Assembly: GCF_004519545.1 (NCBI RefSeq)
Contig: NZ_SDKM01000002.1
Span: forward strand, 186,001-250,000
Direction: 5' to 3'
DNA length: 64,000 bases
From: Nocardioides guangzhouensis
GTDB lineage: Bacteria > Actinomycetota > Actinomycetes > Propionibacteriales > Nocardioidaceae
Shown here: in pieces, positions 46,878-54,267 of the stretch
How the letters are laid out: each line of letters begins with the position of its first letter
Numbering within the stretch: position 1 is the stretch's first letter
The notes under the pieces: model-generated
The model's input: the letters and a program-made list of their open reading frames with translations, nothing else
Databases searched by the model: none
Told to the model about the DNA's origin: nothing
Position numbers and translations under genes: made by a program

Positions 46878-47765
46878 ATGACGGGGTCCTACAGCGGCGA
46901 GCCGCTGCACACCGTCCTCCGCTCCGCCACCCGCGAGGTCGTGCTCGGGCACGACCAGCGCTTCTGCCTGATCGGTGAGCGGATCAACCCGACCGGGCGC
47001 CGGATCTTCCAGGATCAGCTGCGGGCCGGGGACATGTCGGCGATCGAGCGCGACGTGCACGCCCAGGTCGAGGGCGGCGCCGACGTGCTCGACGTCAACA
47101 TGGGCGTCCCGCTGACCGACGAGCCCGACCTGCTCGCGAGGGCGATCACGATGGTGCAGGAGCTCACCGACCTGCCGATCTGCATCGACTCGTCGGTGGT
47201 CGAGGCGCTGGAGGCCGGCCTCTCGGCGTACCGCGGGCGCGCGCTGGTCAACTCGGTCACCGCCGAGGACGACCGGCTGGCCGCGATCCTGCCCCTGGTC
47301 AAGAAGCACGACGCCGCGATCATCGCGCTCCCCAACGACCACGACGAGATCCCGATGGAGGCGGACAAGCGCCTCGACCTGACCGCGAAGATCATCCGGG
47401 TCGCCACCGAGGAGTACGGCATCGCGCGGGCCGACATCGTCATCGACCCGCTCGCGATGCCGATCGGTGCCGACACGACCACCTCGCTGGTCACGTTCGA
47501 GACCATGCGCCGGATCCGCGACGAGCACGGCGTCAACATGACCTGCGGCGCCTCCAACACCTCCTTCGGCATGCCCGACCGGCACACGCTCGGCGCGGCC
47601 TGGCTGCCGATGGCGATGACGGCGGGCCTCACCAGCGCGATCATGGACACCCGCACGCCGCAGATCGTCGAGGCGGTCAAGGCCGCCGACGTGTTCCTCG
47701 ACCACGACGAATGGGGCATGTCCTGGATCGCGGCGCACCGAGCGAAGGCGACCGCGACGGCATGA
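46878..47765 (+). CDS. Methyltetrahydrofolate:corrinoid methyltransferase (pterin-binding)
   Basis: The product is 295 aa from ATG 46878. It is a TIM-barrel pterin-binding protein with the MetH/AcsE-like text LIGERINPTGRRIFQ, GADVLDVNMGVPL, LPICIDSSVVEALEAGL and NMTCGASNTSFGMPDRH. It moves the methyl group between the corrinoid protein and THF, here most likely making methyl-THF. The product would feed MetF. It is the third gene of the operon, 19 nt before the corrinoid activator gene. Confidence 0.9.
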   Translation: MTGSYSGEPLHTVLRSATREVVLGHDQRFCLIGERINPTGRRIFQDQLRAGDMSAIERDVHAQVEGGADVLDVNMGVPLTDEPDLLARAITMVQELTDLPICIDSSVVEALEAGLSAYRGRALVNSVTAEDDRLAAILPLVKKHDAAIIALPNDHDEIPMEADKRLDLTAKIIRVATEEYGIARADIVIDPLAMPIGADTTTSLVTFETMRRIRDEHGVNMTCGASNTSFGMPDRHTLGAAWLPMAMTAGLTSAIMDTRTPQIVEAVKAADVFLDHDEWGMSWIAAHRAKATATA

Positions 47766-47784
47766 CCATCCCGGGGGGCTGCGC

Positions 47785-49740
47785 ATGACGGACGGCGTCC
47801 CCGACGTCGACCTCGACGCCGTACGGCGTGAGGGGCTGCTGCCGACGCCGGGGGCCGAGCCGACACCGCACGACGGCACCGGCCGGGTCTCGCTGTCGTT
47901 CACCGTGCTCGACCCCGACCCGGAGCGGGTCGTACGCCGCGAGGTCCGGGTCCCGCCCGGTGTGACGGTCTTCGACTCGGCGTCGTGGAACGGCATCGCG
48001 ATCGACTCGACCTGCGGCGGCCACGGCACGTGCCACAAGTGCAAGGTCCGGCTCGACTCCGCGGGCGCGATCACGCGGCACGACGTCAAGACGTTCACCC
48101 GCGACCAGCTCGATGCGGGCTGGCGGCTGGCCTGCCTGGTCAACGCGACCCGCGACCTCGCCGTCGACGTACCCCCGCTCACCACCCGCCCCAAGGCCGC
48201 GACCGTCGGCGTCGGCCGCCAGGTGATCCTGCGGCCCGCGATCCAGAAGCGCTACGTCGAGCTCGACGAGCCGACGCTCGCAGACCAGCGGCCCGACCTG
48301 GTCCGGCTGCTCGACGCGGTCGACGACCTGGAGCCGACCCCCGACCTGCACGTGCTGCGGCGACTGCCGCGGGTGCTGCGCGAGGCCGACTTCAAGGTGA
48401 CCGCCGTCGTCGTCGACGAGTCGCTGGTCGACGTCGAGCCCGGCGACACCACCGGCGCGCAGTACGCCATCGCCTTCGACCTCGGGACCACCACGGTCGT
48501 GGCCACCCTGCTCGACGTCTCGACCGGCACGCCGGTCGCGGTCGCGTCCATGCTCAACCGGCAGCAGCCGTTCGGCGGCGACGTGATCACCCGCATCAGC
48601 GCGACCATGCTGGACCCCGACGCGCTGCACCGGCTGCAGCAGGCGGCGGCCCAGACCCTCGCCACGCTGGCCGCGCAGGTCTGCGCGGAGGGCGAGGTCG
48701 ACCCCGCACACGTCTACGAGGTGGCGCTGGCCGGCAACGCGACGATGACCGCGCTCGTGCTCGGTGTGGACCCCGAGCCGCTCGGCGTCGCGCCGTTCGT
48801 GATGTCGACCGCGCACCCGCCGACCGTGCTCGCCGCCGACCTCGGGCTGGCCCTGCACCCGCGCGCCCGGGCCGCGATCTTCCCCGCCCTCGGGGCCTAC
48901 GTCGGCGGCGACATCGTGGCCGGGATGCTGGCCACCGGGATGGACCGCGACAAACGGACCCGGCTGATGATCGACGTCGGCACCAACTGCGAGATCGTGC
49001 TCAGCAACGGCGACCGGATCGTCTCCACCGCCGCACCGGCCGGACCCGCCTTCGAGGGCGGCGCGATCCGCTGCGGCATGCGGGCCGCCGAGGGCGCGAT
49101 CGAGGTGGTCAAGCTCGGCGAGGACGTCGAGCTCGGCGTGATCGGCGACATCGACCCCAAGGGGCTGTGCGGGTCCGGCCTGGTCGACGCGGTCGCCGAG
49201 CTGGTCAAGGTCGGGCTGCTCGACGGCTCCGGCCGGTTCGTCCCCGACGAGGACGCCCCCTCCGTCGCGCCGGCGCTGGCCGACCGGCTCACCCGCATCG
49301 GCGACGAGCGGGTCTTCGTCCTGCACCGCCCGCACCCCGGGGCCGACCCGGCGGACTGCGTGGTGCTCTCGCAGCGCGACGTGCGCGAGCTGCAGTTCGC
49401 CAAGGCGGCGATCTCCACCGGCTGGTCACTGCTGCTGGAGGAGCTCGGCCTCGAGCCGCGCGACGTCCAGCAGGTGCTGATGGCCGGCTCGTTCGGCAGC
49501 TACCTCTCGCCGGCCTCCGCCGTCCGGATCGGCCTGGTCCCGACGCTGCCGGTGCTGCGCATCGTCTCGGCCGGCAACGTCGCCGGCGAGGGCGCCAAGA
49601 TGGCGCTGCTCTCGCTGCGCGAGCGGGCCGGCGCCACCGCGCTGACCGAGGAGGTGACCTATGTCGAGCTCTCCGACCGTGCCGACTTCAACGACCGCTT
49701 CGTCGACCAGCTCGCCTTCCACGGCGCCAACGGTGGTTGA
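47785..49740 (+). CDS. Corrinoid-activating [2Fe-2S]/ASKHA protein (RACE type)
   Basis: The product is 651 aa. Its N-terminal ferredoxin domain has Cys77, Cys83, Cys86 and Cys117 (DSTCGGHGTCHKCKV, LACLVN), a [2Fe-2S] pattern. The ASKHA/DUF4445 part follows with YAIAFDLGTTTVVATLL, VALAGNATMTALVLGVDP, LMIDVGTNCEIVLSN, GLCGSGLVDAVAEL and VLMAGSFGSYLSPASA. It should reduce inactive Co(II) corrinoid to Co(I), which is essential in air. The stop codon TGA is supplied by a REP-like element, and the protein ends in Gly-Gly. Confidence 0.92.
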   Translation: MTDGVPDVDLDAVRREGLLPTPGAEPTPHDGTGRVSLSFTVLDPDPERVVRREVRVPPGVTVFDSASWNGIAIDSTCGGHGTCHKCKVRLDSAGAITRHDVKTFTRDQLDAGWRLACLVNATRDLAVDVPPLTTRPKAATVGVGRQVILRPAIQKRYVELDEPTLADQRPDLVRLLDAVDDLEPTPDLHVLRRLPRVLREADFKVTAVVVDESLVDVEPGDTTGAQYAIAFDLGTTTVVATLLDVSTGTPVAVASMLNRQQPFGGDVITRISATMLDPDALHRLQQAAAQTLATLAAQVCAEGEVDPAHVYEVALAGNATMTALVLGVDPEPLGVAPFVMSTAHPPTVLAADLGLALHPRARAAIFPALGAYVGGDIVAGMLATGMDRDKRTRLMIDVGTNCEIVLSNGDRIVSTAAPAGPAFEGGAIRCGMRAAEGAIEVVKLGEDVELGVIGDIDPKGLCGSGLVDAVAELVKVGLLDGSGRFVPDEDAPSVAPALADRLTRIGDERVFVLHRPHPGADPADCVVLSQRDVRELQFAKAAISTGWSLLLEELGLEPRDVQQVLMAGSFGSYLSPASAVRIGLVPTLPVLRIVSAGNVAGEGAKMALLSLRERAGATALTEEVTYVELSDRADFNDRFVDQLAFHGANGG

Positions 49741-49772
49741 GGAGGGCGCGCAGCGCTCGTCTCGAAACCACC
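49732..49772. repeat. REP-like 41-bp element containing a stop codon
   Basis: GGTGGTT and AACCACC ends enclose a core related to GAGCGCAGCGAGC. The TGA at 49738-49740 ends the corrinoid-activator gene, and the same bases in another frame encode the N-terminus of the DUF1638 protein. Confidence 0.65.
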
Positions 49773-50350
49773 GCACCGCCCTGATCGCCTGCGGCGCGCT
49801 CGCCCAGCCCGCGGCCGCGATCGCCGAGCGGCGGGGGTGGCCGCTCGACGTGCACCCGCTCCCGCCGCTCCTGCACAACCGCCCCGACCGGATCGCCGGC
49901 GAGGTGCGCCGCACGGCCGAGGCCCTCCTGCCGTCGTACCGCCGCGTCGCCGTCGGGTACGCCGACTGCGGCACGTACGGCGCGGTCGACGACGTGTGCC
50001 GTGAGCTCGGGCTGGCCCGGCTCGAGGGCCTGCACTGCTACGACGTGTACGCCGGCGCGGAGCGGCTGGAGAGGTTCTTCGACGAGCAGCCCGGGACCTA
50101 CGTGCTCACCGACTTCCTGGTGCGCTCGTTCGCGCGCACCGTGCTCCGCGAGCTCGGCCTCGACCGGTGGCCGGAGCTGCGCGAGGCCTACTTCGCCCAC
50201 TACACGCGGGTGGTGTGGCTGGCCCAGGAGCCCGACGACGAGCTGCGCGCCCTGGCCGACGAGGCCGCCGCCCGGCTGGGCCTGCCGCTCACGGTCGTGG
50301 CGACCGGCGACGCCGGCCTGGAGCGCGCTCTCGTGCCGCTGGTCGGCTGA
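49733..50350 (+). CDS. DUF1638 protein linked to the corrinoid module
   Basis: The product is about 205 aa from GTG 49733; a start at 49661 would overlap the upstream gene by 80 nt. Conserved text: LIACGALAQPAAAI, LHNRPDRIAGEV, VGYADCGTYGAVDDVC and LEGLHCYDVYAG. The conserved Cys residues in CGAL, DCGTYG and LHCYD could bind a metal or cofactor. DUF1638 genes recur in methylamine:corrinoid methyltransferase clusters, but their function is unknown. About 14 N-terminal residues come from the REP-like element, so the true start is doubtful. Confidence 0.75.
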   Translation: MVEEGAQRSSRNHRTALIACGALAQPAAAIAERRGWPLDVHPLPPLLHNRPDRIAGEVRRTAEALLPSYRRVAVGYADCGTYGAVDDVCRELGLARLEGLHCYDVYAGAERLERFFDEQPGTYVLTDFLVRSFARTVLRELGLDRWPELREAYFAHYTRVVWLAQEPDDELRALADEAAARLGLPLTVVATGDAGLERALVPLVG

Positions 50351-50354
50351 GCGG

Positions 50355-51068
50355 CTACCGCGCGGACAGCACGCAGAACTCGTGGCCGTCCGGGTCGGCC
50401 AGCACCACCCGGTCGACCTCGCCCTGGCCGATGTCGACCCGCGTCGCGCCGAGCCCGACCAGGCGGTCGACCTCGGACGCCTGGTCGCTGCCGGCGGACG
50501 GCACGAGGTCGAGGTGCAGGCGGTACTTGCCGGCCTTCGGTGCGAGCGGCGGGCCGCCCCAGCTGATCTTGGTGCCACCGGCAGGCGACTGGATCGCGGT
50601 CTCCTCGTCCTGGTCCCACACCAGTGGCCAGTCCAGCGCCCGGCTCCAGAAGTAGCCGCACGACTGCGAACCGTCGCTGGACAGCGCCCCGATGAGCCCG
50701 GTCCCGGCGAGGAAGCCGTTGCCCGGCTCGATCACGCAGAACTCGTTGCCCTCGGGGTCCGCGAGCACCACGTGCTCCTCCTCGGGGAGCTGCCCCACGT
50801 CGAGGTGGCGTCCGCCCAGGGCCAGCGCCCGGTCCACCGTCGCCTGCTGCTCGTCGAGGGTGGCACTGGTCAGGTCGAAATGCATCTGGTTCGGGACCGT
50901 CTTCGGCGCGTCGGTCGGCGCGAACCGGATCCGGAACGCGACGTCGTCGGGCGGCAGCAGCGTGGTGCCGTCGTCGGCGATCTCACGACCGAGCACCGCG
51001 CTCCAGAAGCGGGCGAGGCCCTCGGGGTCGGCGGCGTCGATGCACAGCGCGTACAGCTCGGTGGTCAC
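50355..51068 (-). CDS. Two-domain VOC (glyoxalase-fold) protein
   Basis: The product is 237 aa from a GTG. Two vicinal-oxygen-chelate repeats are visible, each ending in the same phrase (HVVLADPEGNEFCVIEPG near 113 and RVVLADPDGHEFCVLSAR at the C-terminus). Such proteins serve as antibiotic-binding or glyoxalase-like enzymes; no specific activity can be given. It converges with DUF1638, with 4 nt between the stops, and no terminator is seen. Confidence 0.85.
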   Translation of the reverse strand: MTTELYALCIDAADPEGLARFWSAVLGREIADDGTTLLPPDDVAFRIRFAPTDAPKTVPNQMHFDLTSATLDEQQATVDRALALGGRHLDVGQLPEEEHVVLADPEGNEFCVIEPGNGFLAGTGLIGALSSDGSQSCGYFWSRALDWPLVWDQDEETAIQSPAGGTKISWGGPPLAPKAGKYRLHLDLVPSAGSDQASEVDRLVGLGATRVDIGQGEVDRVVLADPDGHEFCVLSAR

Positions 51069-51275
51069 GCAGCAGGTCCCCTCTGCTCGCCGGTCCGGGT
51101 GGTCACGCTAGGACTGGGGACGTGGCGTGGCAACGGAATTTGCGGTGCTTGCTGCCGGACGAACGTCGGGTCGGCACCGCGCGGCCGTCTGCACCAGTGC
51201 GAAGCGGATGCTCCGGTTGTGACACGGTGGCCAGGGAAACCGCGGCTCGGGCGCCTGGCCTGCCAGGGAGGGGCA

Positions 51276-51680
51276 ATGACGGAGCCGCGGATCAGTCCGT
51301 ACGAACGGTTCCGGTTCCGGGTCGCGTTCCTCGATCCTCCCGGCGACTTCTGGGGAGGGTTCAGCAGGCTGACCCACCTCGAGGCCGGGATCCAGGTGCT
51401 GTCGCTGCGGCGCGGAGCCGTGGACGCCGGGACCCTCCGGGCATGGCAGGCCGCCGGACCGGCCGACCACCGCGACATCCTGCTCGACCTGCGTTCGGAG
51501 GACGGCAGCCCGGCGGTGGAGTGGACGATGTCCTCCGTGCGGCTGGCCAAGGTGGCCCGGCCGTCGGAGGACGGCGTGTGGCAGGACCACCTCGAAGTGG
51601 TCGACGAGCTGATGTTCGGCTACCGCCACCTCGCCATCGACCTGCCAGCTTCCCTCAGGGCCTCGCGAGCCGGTGGTTGA
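51276..51680 (+). CDS. Orphan phage tail-tube (T4 gp19)-like protein
   Basis: The product is 134 aa with a GGGAGGGG site before ATG 51276. The order of features fits the contractile-tail tube family: SPYERFRFRVAFLDPPGDFWGGFSRLTHLEAGIQVLSLRRG at the N-terminus, an ILLDLRSEDGSPAVEWTMSSVRLAKVARPS centre, and LEVVDELMFGYRHLAIDLP at the end. No sheath, baseplate or other phage genes are nearby. It may be a relic of an injection system or a co-opted protein. The gene ends in GGTGGTTGA, the same end as the REP element at 49732. Confidence 0.5.
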   Translation: MTEPRISPYERFRFRVAFLDPPGDFWGGFSRLTHLEAGIQVLSLRRGAVDAGTLRAWQAAGPADHRDILLDLRSEDGSPAVEWTMSSVRLAKVARPSEDGVWQDHLEVVDELMFGYRHLAIDLPASLRASRAGG

Positions 51681-51729
51681 CGACGTCGTCGCCCTGTCCG
51701 GATCACCCGACTGGTCGCTCCGGTGGTTG

Positions 51730-51768
51730 GTGAAGGATCTCCGGCACCAGGTGCCGGAGATCCTTCAC
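51730..51768. terminator. Perfect 39-nt hairpin, terminator-like
   Basis: Two perfect 19-bp arms (start GTGAAGGATCTCCGGCACC) with a single-base loop sit between the convergent tail-tube-like gene and metF. The arms are much longer than needed for a terminator, and no T-run follows, so a repeat element is an alternative. Confidence 0.55.
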
Positions 51769-51803
51769 TGATGCGCCGGGCATGGGCGCCAGGATTCCGC
51801 AGG

Positions 51804-52646
51804 CTAGCCCTGGAGCCGCCGCAGCAGGTCGGCGCGCCAGGCCTCGGTCTGCGCGATCTGGTTGAAGGTGAAGACGTGCAGCCCCTCGACGAGGGAGCCG
51901 GGCATCGCGACGGTCGGGGCGCACTGCTCGAGGAACTTCTCGCCGGTGAAGCCGCCGGGGGCGGCCAGCCGGGCGAGCGTGCCCTTGTGCTTGACCAGGA
52001 AGCGGGTGGACTCGCCGACGCCGATCCGGGTCGCCATCGCCATCAGCTTGGTGCGGTCGACCGGGCCGGGGATGCCGAGCAGCAGCGGCATGGTGATGCC
52101 GCGCTCGCGCAGGCGACGTACCCACGCCTTGATGGTGCCGGGGTCGAACGTCAGGTTGCTGACGATGTGGGTGGCGTACTTGCGCTTGTCCCACATCGAC
52201 TGCACGGTCAGGTCGTCGTTGATGGTGGGGTGCGACTCGGGGTAGCCGGTGATGCCGACGTGCTGGAACGGGCGGCCGAGCGCGGTGAGGTCCTCGAGCA
52301 GGGACAGGGCGTCGGCGTAGGTGTCCTCCTGCTCCGCGTCCCCGCCCGGCACGAAGACGCGGGTGATCCCCTTCGACGTCAGCCGGTCGCAGATCTCGGC
52401 CAGCTCGGTGCGGCCGTGGATCATCCGGGCCGCCAGGTGGGGCACGGCGACGTACCCGTGGCCGGCCAGGCGCTCGGCCAGGTCGAGGGTGGCGCCCAGC
52501 CCCTTGCCGGGCGAGGCGGTGACGGTGACCACCCGCTCCCGGGGGAGATGTTCGAGCACCGCGTCCTCCGCCGACGGCGTGGGCAGCACCTCGTAGCGCG
52601 CGTGCTCGACCAGCGGGATCAGGAGCGCCGCATTCTTGTTGCGCAT
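51804..52646 (-). CDS. metF: Methylenetetrahydrofolate reductase (MetF-like)
   Basis: The product is 280 aa, slightly shorter than most MetF. The TIM-barrel text is recognisable: VVTVTASPGKGLGATLDLAERLAGHGYVAVPHLAARMIHGRTEL, VFVPGGDAEQEDTYADALSLL, GITGYPESHP and the C-terminal GLHVFTFNQIAQTEAWRADLL. It normally reduces methylene-THF. Near a corrinoid module it may instead oxidise methyl-THF made from betaine. IclR-type motifs overlap its start codon. Confidence 0.85.
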   Translation of the reverse strand: MRNKNAALLIPLVEHARYEVLPTPSAEDAVLEHLPRERVVTVTASPGKGLGATLDLAERLAGHGYVAVPHLAARMIHGRTELAEICDRLTSKGITRVFVPGGDAEQEDTYADALSLLEDLTALGRPFQHVGITGYPESHPTINDDLTVQSMWDKRKYATHIVSNLTFDPGTIKAWVRRLRERGITMPLLLGIPGPVDRTKLMAMATRIGVGESTRFLVKHKGTLARLAAPGGFTGEKFLEQCAPTVAMPGSLVEGLHVFTFNQIAQTEAWRADLLRRLQG

Positions 52647-52654
52647 AGTGCGAC
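52638..52654. promoter_or_regulatory. IclR-type motif at the metF start
   Basis: GTTGCGCATAGTGCGAC matches 12 of 17 bases of the betB operator and overlaps the metF ATG. It is followed by CGTTTCGT and a palindrome, the same order as in the iclR-purU region. Confidence 0.45.
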
Positions 52655-52662
52655 TCGTTTCG

Positions 52663-52674
52663 TGATGCGCATCA
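52663..52674. promoter_or_regulatory. 12-bp palindrome upstream of metF
   Basis: TGATGCGCATCA is a perfect palindrome 17 bp upstream of the metF ATG and follows CGTTTCG, as the 22-bp palindrome does at 41071. Likely part of a bipartite operator. Confidence 0.45.
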
Positions 52675-52854
52675 ACCGTGCCTCAGCGTACCCCCGCTGG
52701 GGATCCCGCGACCAGACCCCGCGCGCCTCGGTACGACGTCCGGTCGGCGACCGCCCGGCGGCACCGGTCCGGACCGGGGTATCGGCATCGCGGAGGCCCC
52801 CTCCTAGGCGGGCAGCGGGCCGACCTGCGGCCCACGCACCCTGGAGGGTCCACC

Positions 52855-53448
52855 ATGAAGAAGAAGCTCATCGCCACCGGCGCTCTCGTGCTCGCCGTCT
52901 CCGGCACCGCGTACGCCGCTGCGGGCGGCGCGAACGCGTCCGGCGACCAGAAGAACGCACAGGGCCGCAGCACCGCGGCCGCCCGTGCCGCGTCCCCGTC
53001 GGTGATCGCCTGCGACGGCGGCAGGCACCTGAGCATGAAGTCCCGCATCGTGAACAGCCCGTTCACGTTCTCCGAGACCGCGACCCCCGACGAGGACCGG
53101 GCCCTCCCGGGAGGGTCCCTCACCGTCACCGGCCCCACCAGCGGCAAGGACACGGTGCTGGTCACGGTGTCCGGCGAGACCCAGATCACCGGCGGCACCG
53201 CCACCGACTGGATGGGCCTCGAGGTCAAGCTGGACGGCGTCAACATCAACCCGTTCACCGCCGCGGGCGACGTGCTGGCGTTCACCGGCGAGCCGAGCTG
53301 GAACCTCAACTCCGGCCAGTTCTGCGCCAAGGTCGGGCCCGGCCGGCACACCGTCCGGGTCTACGTGAACCTGCACGACGACGGCGCGAACAGCACGCTG
53401 GGCGGCTGGGTCGACGACTACCTGGTCAGCTTCCAGCGCTACGCCTGA
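52855..53448 (+). CDS. Secreted protein of unknown function
   Basis: The product is 197 aa. A Sec signal peptide is clear (MKKKLIATGALVLAVSGTAYA, cleavage after AYA). The mature part is small, Gly/Ser/Thr-rich and probably beta-rich, with Cys in VIACDGG and GQFCAKVG that could form a disulfide. I do not recognise a family. GGAGGG lies 7 nt before the ATG. Confidence 0.7.
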   Translation: MKKKLIATGALVLAVSGTAYAAAGGANASGDQKNAQGRSTAAARAASPSVIACDGGRHLSMKSRIVNSPFTFSETATPDEDRALPGGSLTVTGPTSGKDTVLVTVSGETQITGGTATDWMGLEVKLDGVNINPFTAAGDVLAFTGEPSWNLNSGQFCAKVGPGRHTVRVYVNLHDDGANSTLGGWVDDYLVSFQRYA

Positions 53449-53502
53449 GCACGTCCTGGTACGGCGGGAGGTCGCGGGCCGCGGCCACCCGTCGTACGGC
53501 GC

Positions 53503-54267
53503 TCAGCGGGCTGCGTCCGTGAACGCACCGTCGGCCAGCACCGGCACCACGCGGGAGGCGTCGATCTCGCCGGCGACGGCGACGTCCTGCGGGAACCCGC
53601 CGTCGACCAGCTCGCGGCCCGACGCGCACGCGCGCAGGGCCGCAGCCACCTCCGGCTCCACGGCGCGGAACGCGGCCGCCGCGAGCTCCGCCTCCGCGCT
53701 GAACCCGCCGACACCGAGGTCCGCGAGCGCGGCGAGCACCGCGCCCGCACCCCACAGGTCCTCGACCGCCGGCCGCAACGAGCCGTCGGGCCACCGCTCG
53801 CCACCGGCCACGACCGCGAGGCCGCCGCCGCCGAGCCGGTCCGCCAGGTGCTCGGCGACCGCCCGGCGGTTGCGCAGACCGGCGGCCACCACGGTCGCCC
53901 CGGAGTCCGCGAGCCGGGCCGCGATCGTGGAGCCGTTGGGGCTCGGCAGCACCAGCCGCTCGACACCGGTCGCCGTGGCCACCGACGCCGGCGACAGGCT
54001 GATGCCCCCACCGGCACGACGGGCCTGGTGCCGCCCGATCGCGAGCGCGGCGTCGAGGGACGCGGCGTACGCGCCGGCCCGCTCGTCCTTCCAGGCGAAC
54101 GGGTGCACCGCGATCCCGCGCTCCACCGCGACCGTCACCGTGGTCGTGAACGACAGCACGTCGACCACCACGGCGTACGCCGCGCCGTCCGCGATCGCGT
54201 CGGCGCCGGTCGGTCCCCAGTCGAACCGGACCGGGTACGTCGCCTGGCGGTGAGCCGCCCGGGTCAC
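53503..54267 (-). CDS. ComB-like 2-phosphosulfolactate phosphatase family protein
   Basis: The product is 254 aa from a GTG overlapping the upstream peptidase gene stop by 4 nt. The ComB signatures are VVVDVLSFTTTVTVAVERG (metal-binding Asp) and RLVLPSPNGSTIAARLA. ComB of coenzyme M synthesis removes phosphate from 2-phosphosulfolactate. Bacteria carry relatives of uncertain role, so the family is solid but the substrate is not. Confidence 0.8.
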   Translation of the reverse strand: MTRAAHRQATYPVRFDWGPTGADAIADGAAYAVVVDVLSFTTTVTVAVERGIAVHPFAWKDERAGAYAASLDAALAIGRHQARRAGGGISLSPASVATATGVERLVLPSPNGSTIAARLADSGATVVAAGLRNRRAVAEHLADRLGGGGLAVVAGGERWPDGSLRPAVEDLWGAGAVLAALADLGVGGFSAEAELAAAAFRAVEPEVAAALRACASGRELVDGGFPQDVAVAGEIDASRVVPVLADGAFTDAAR

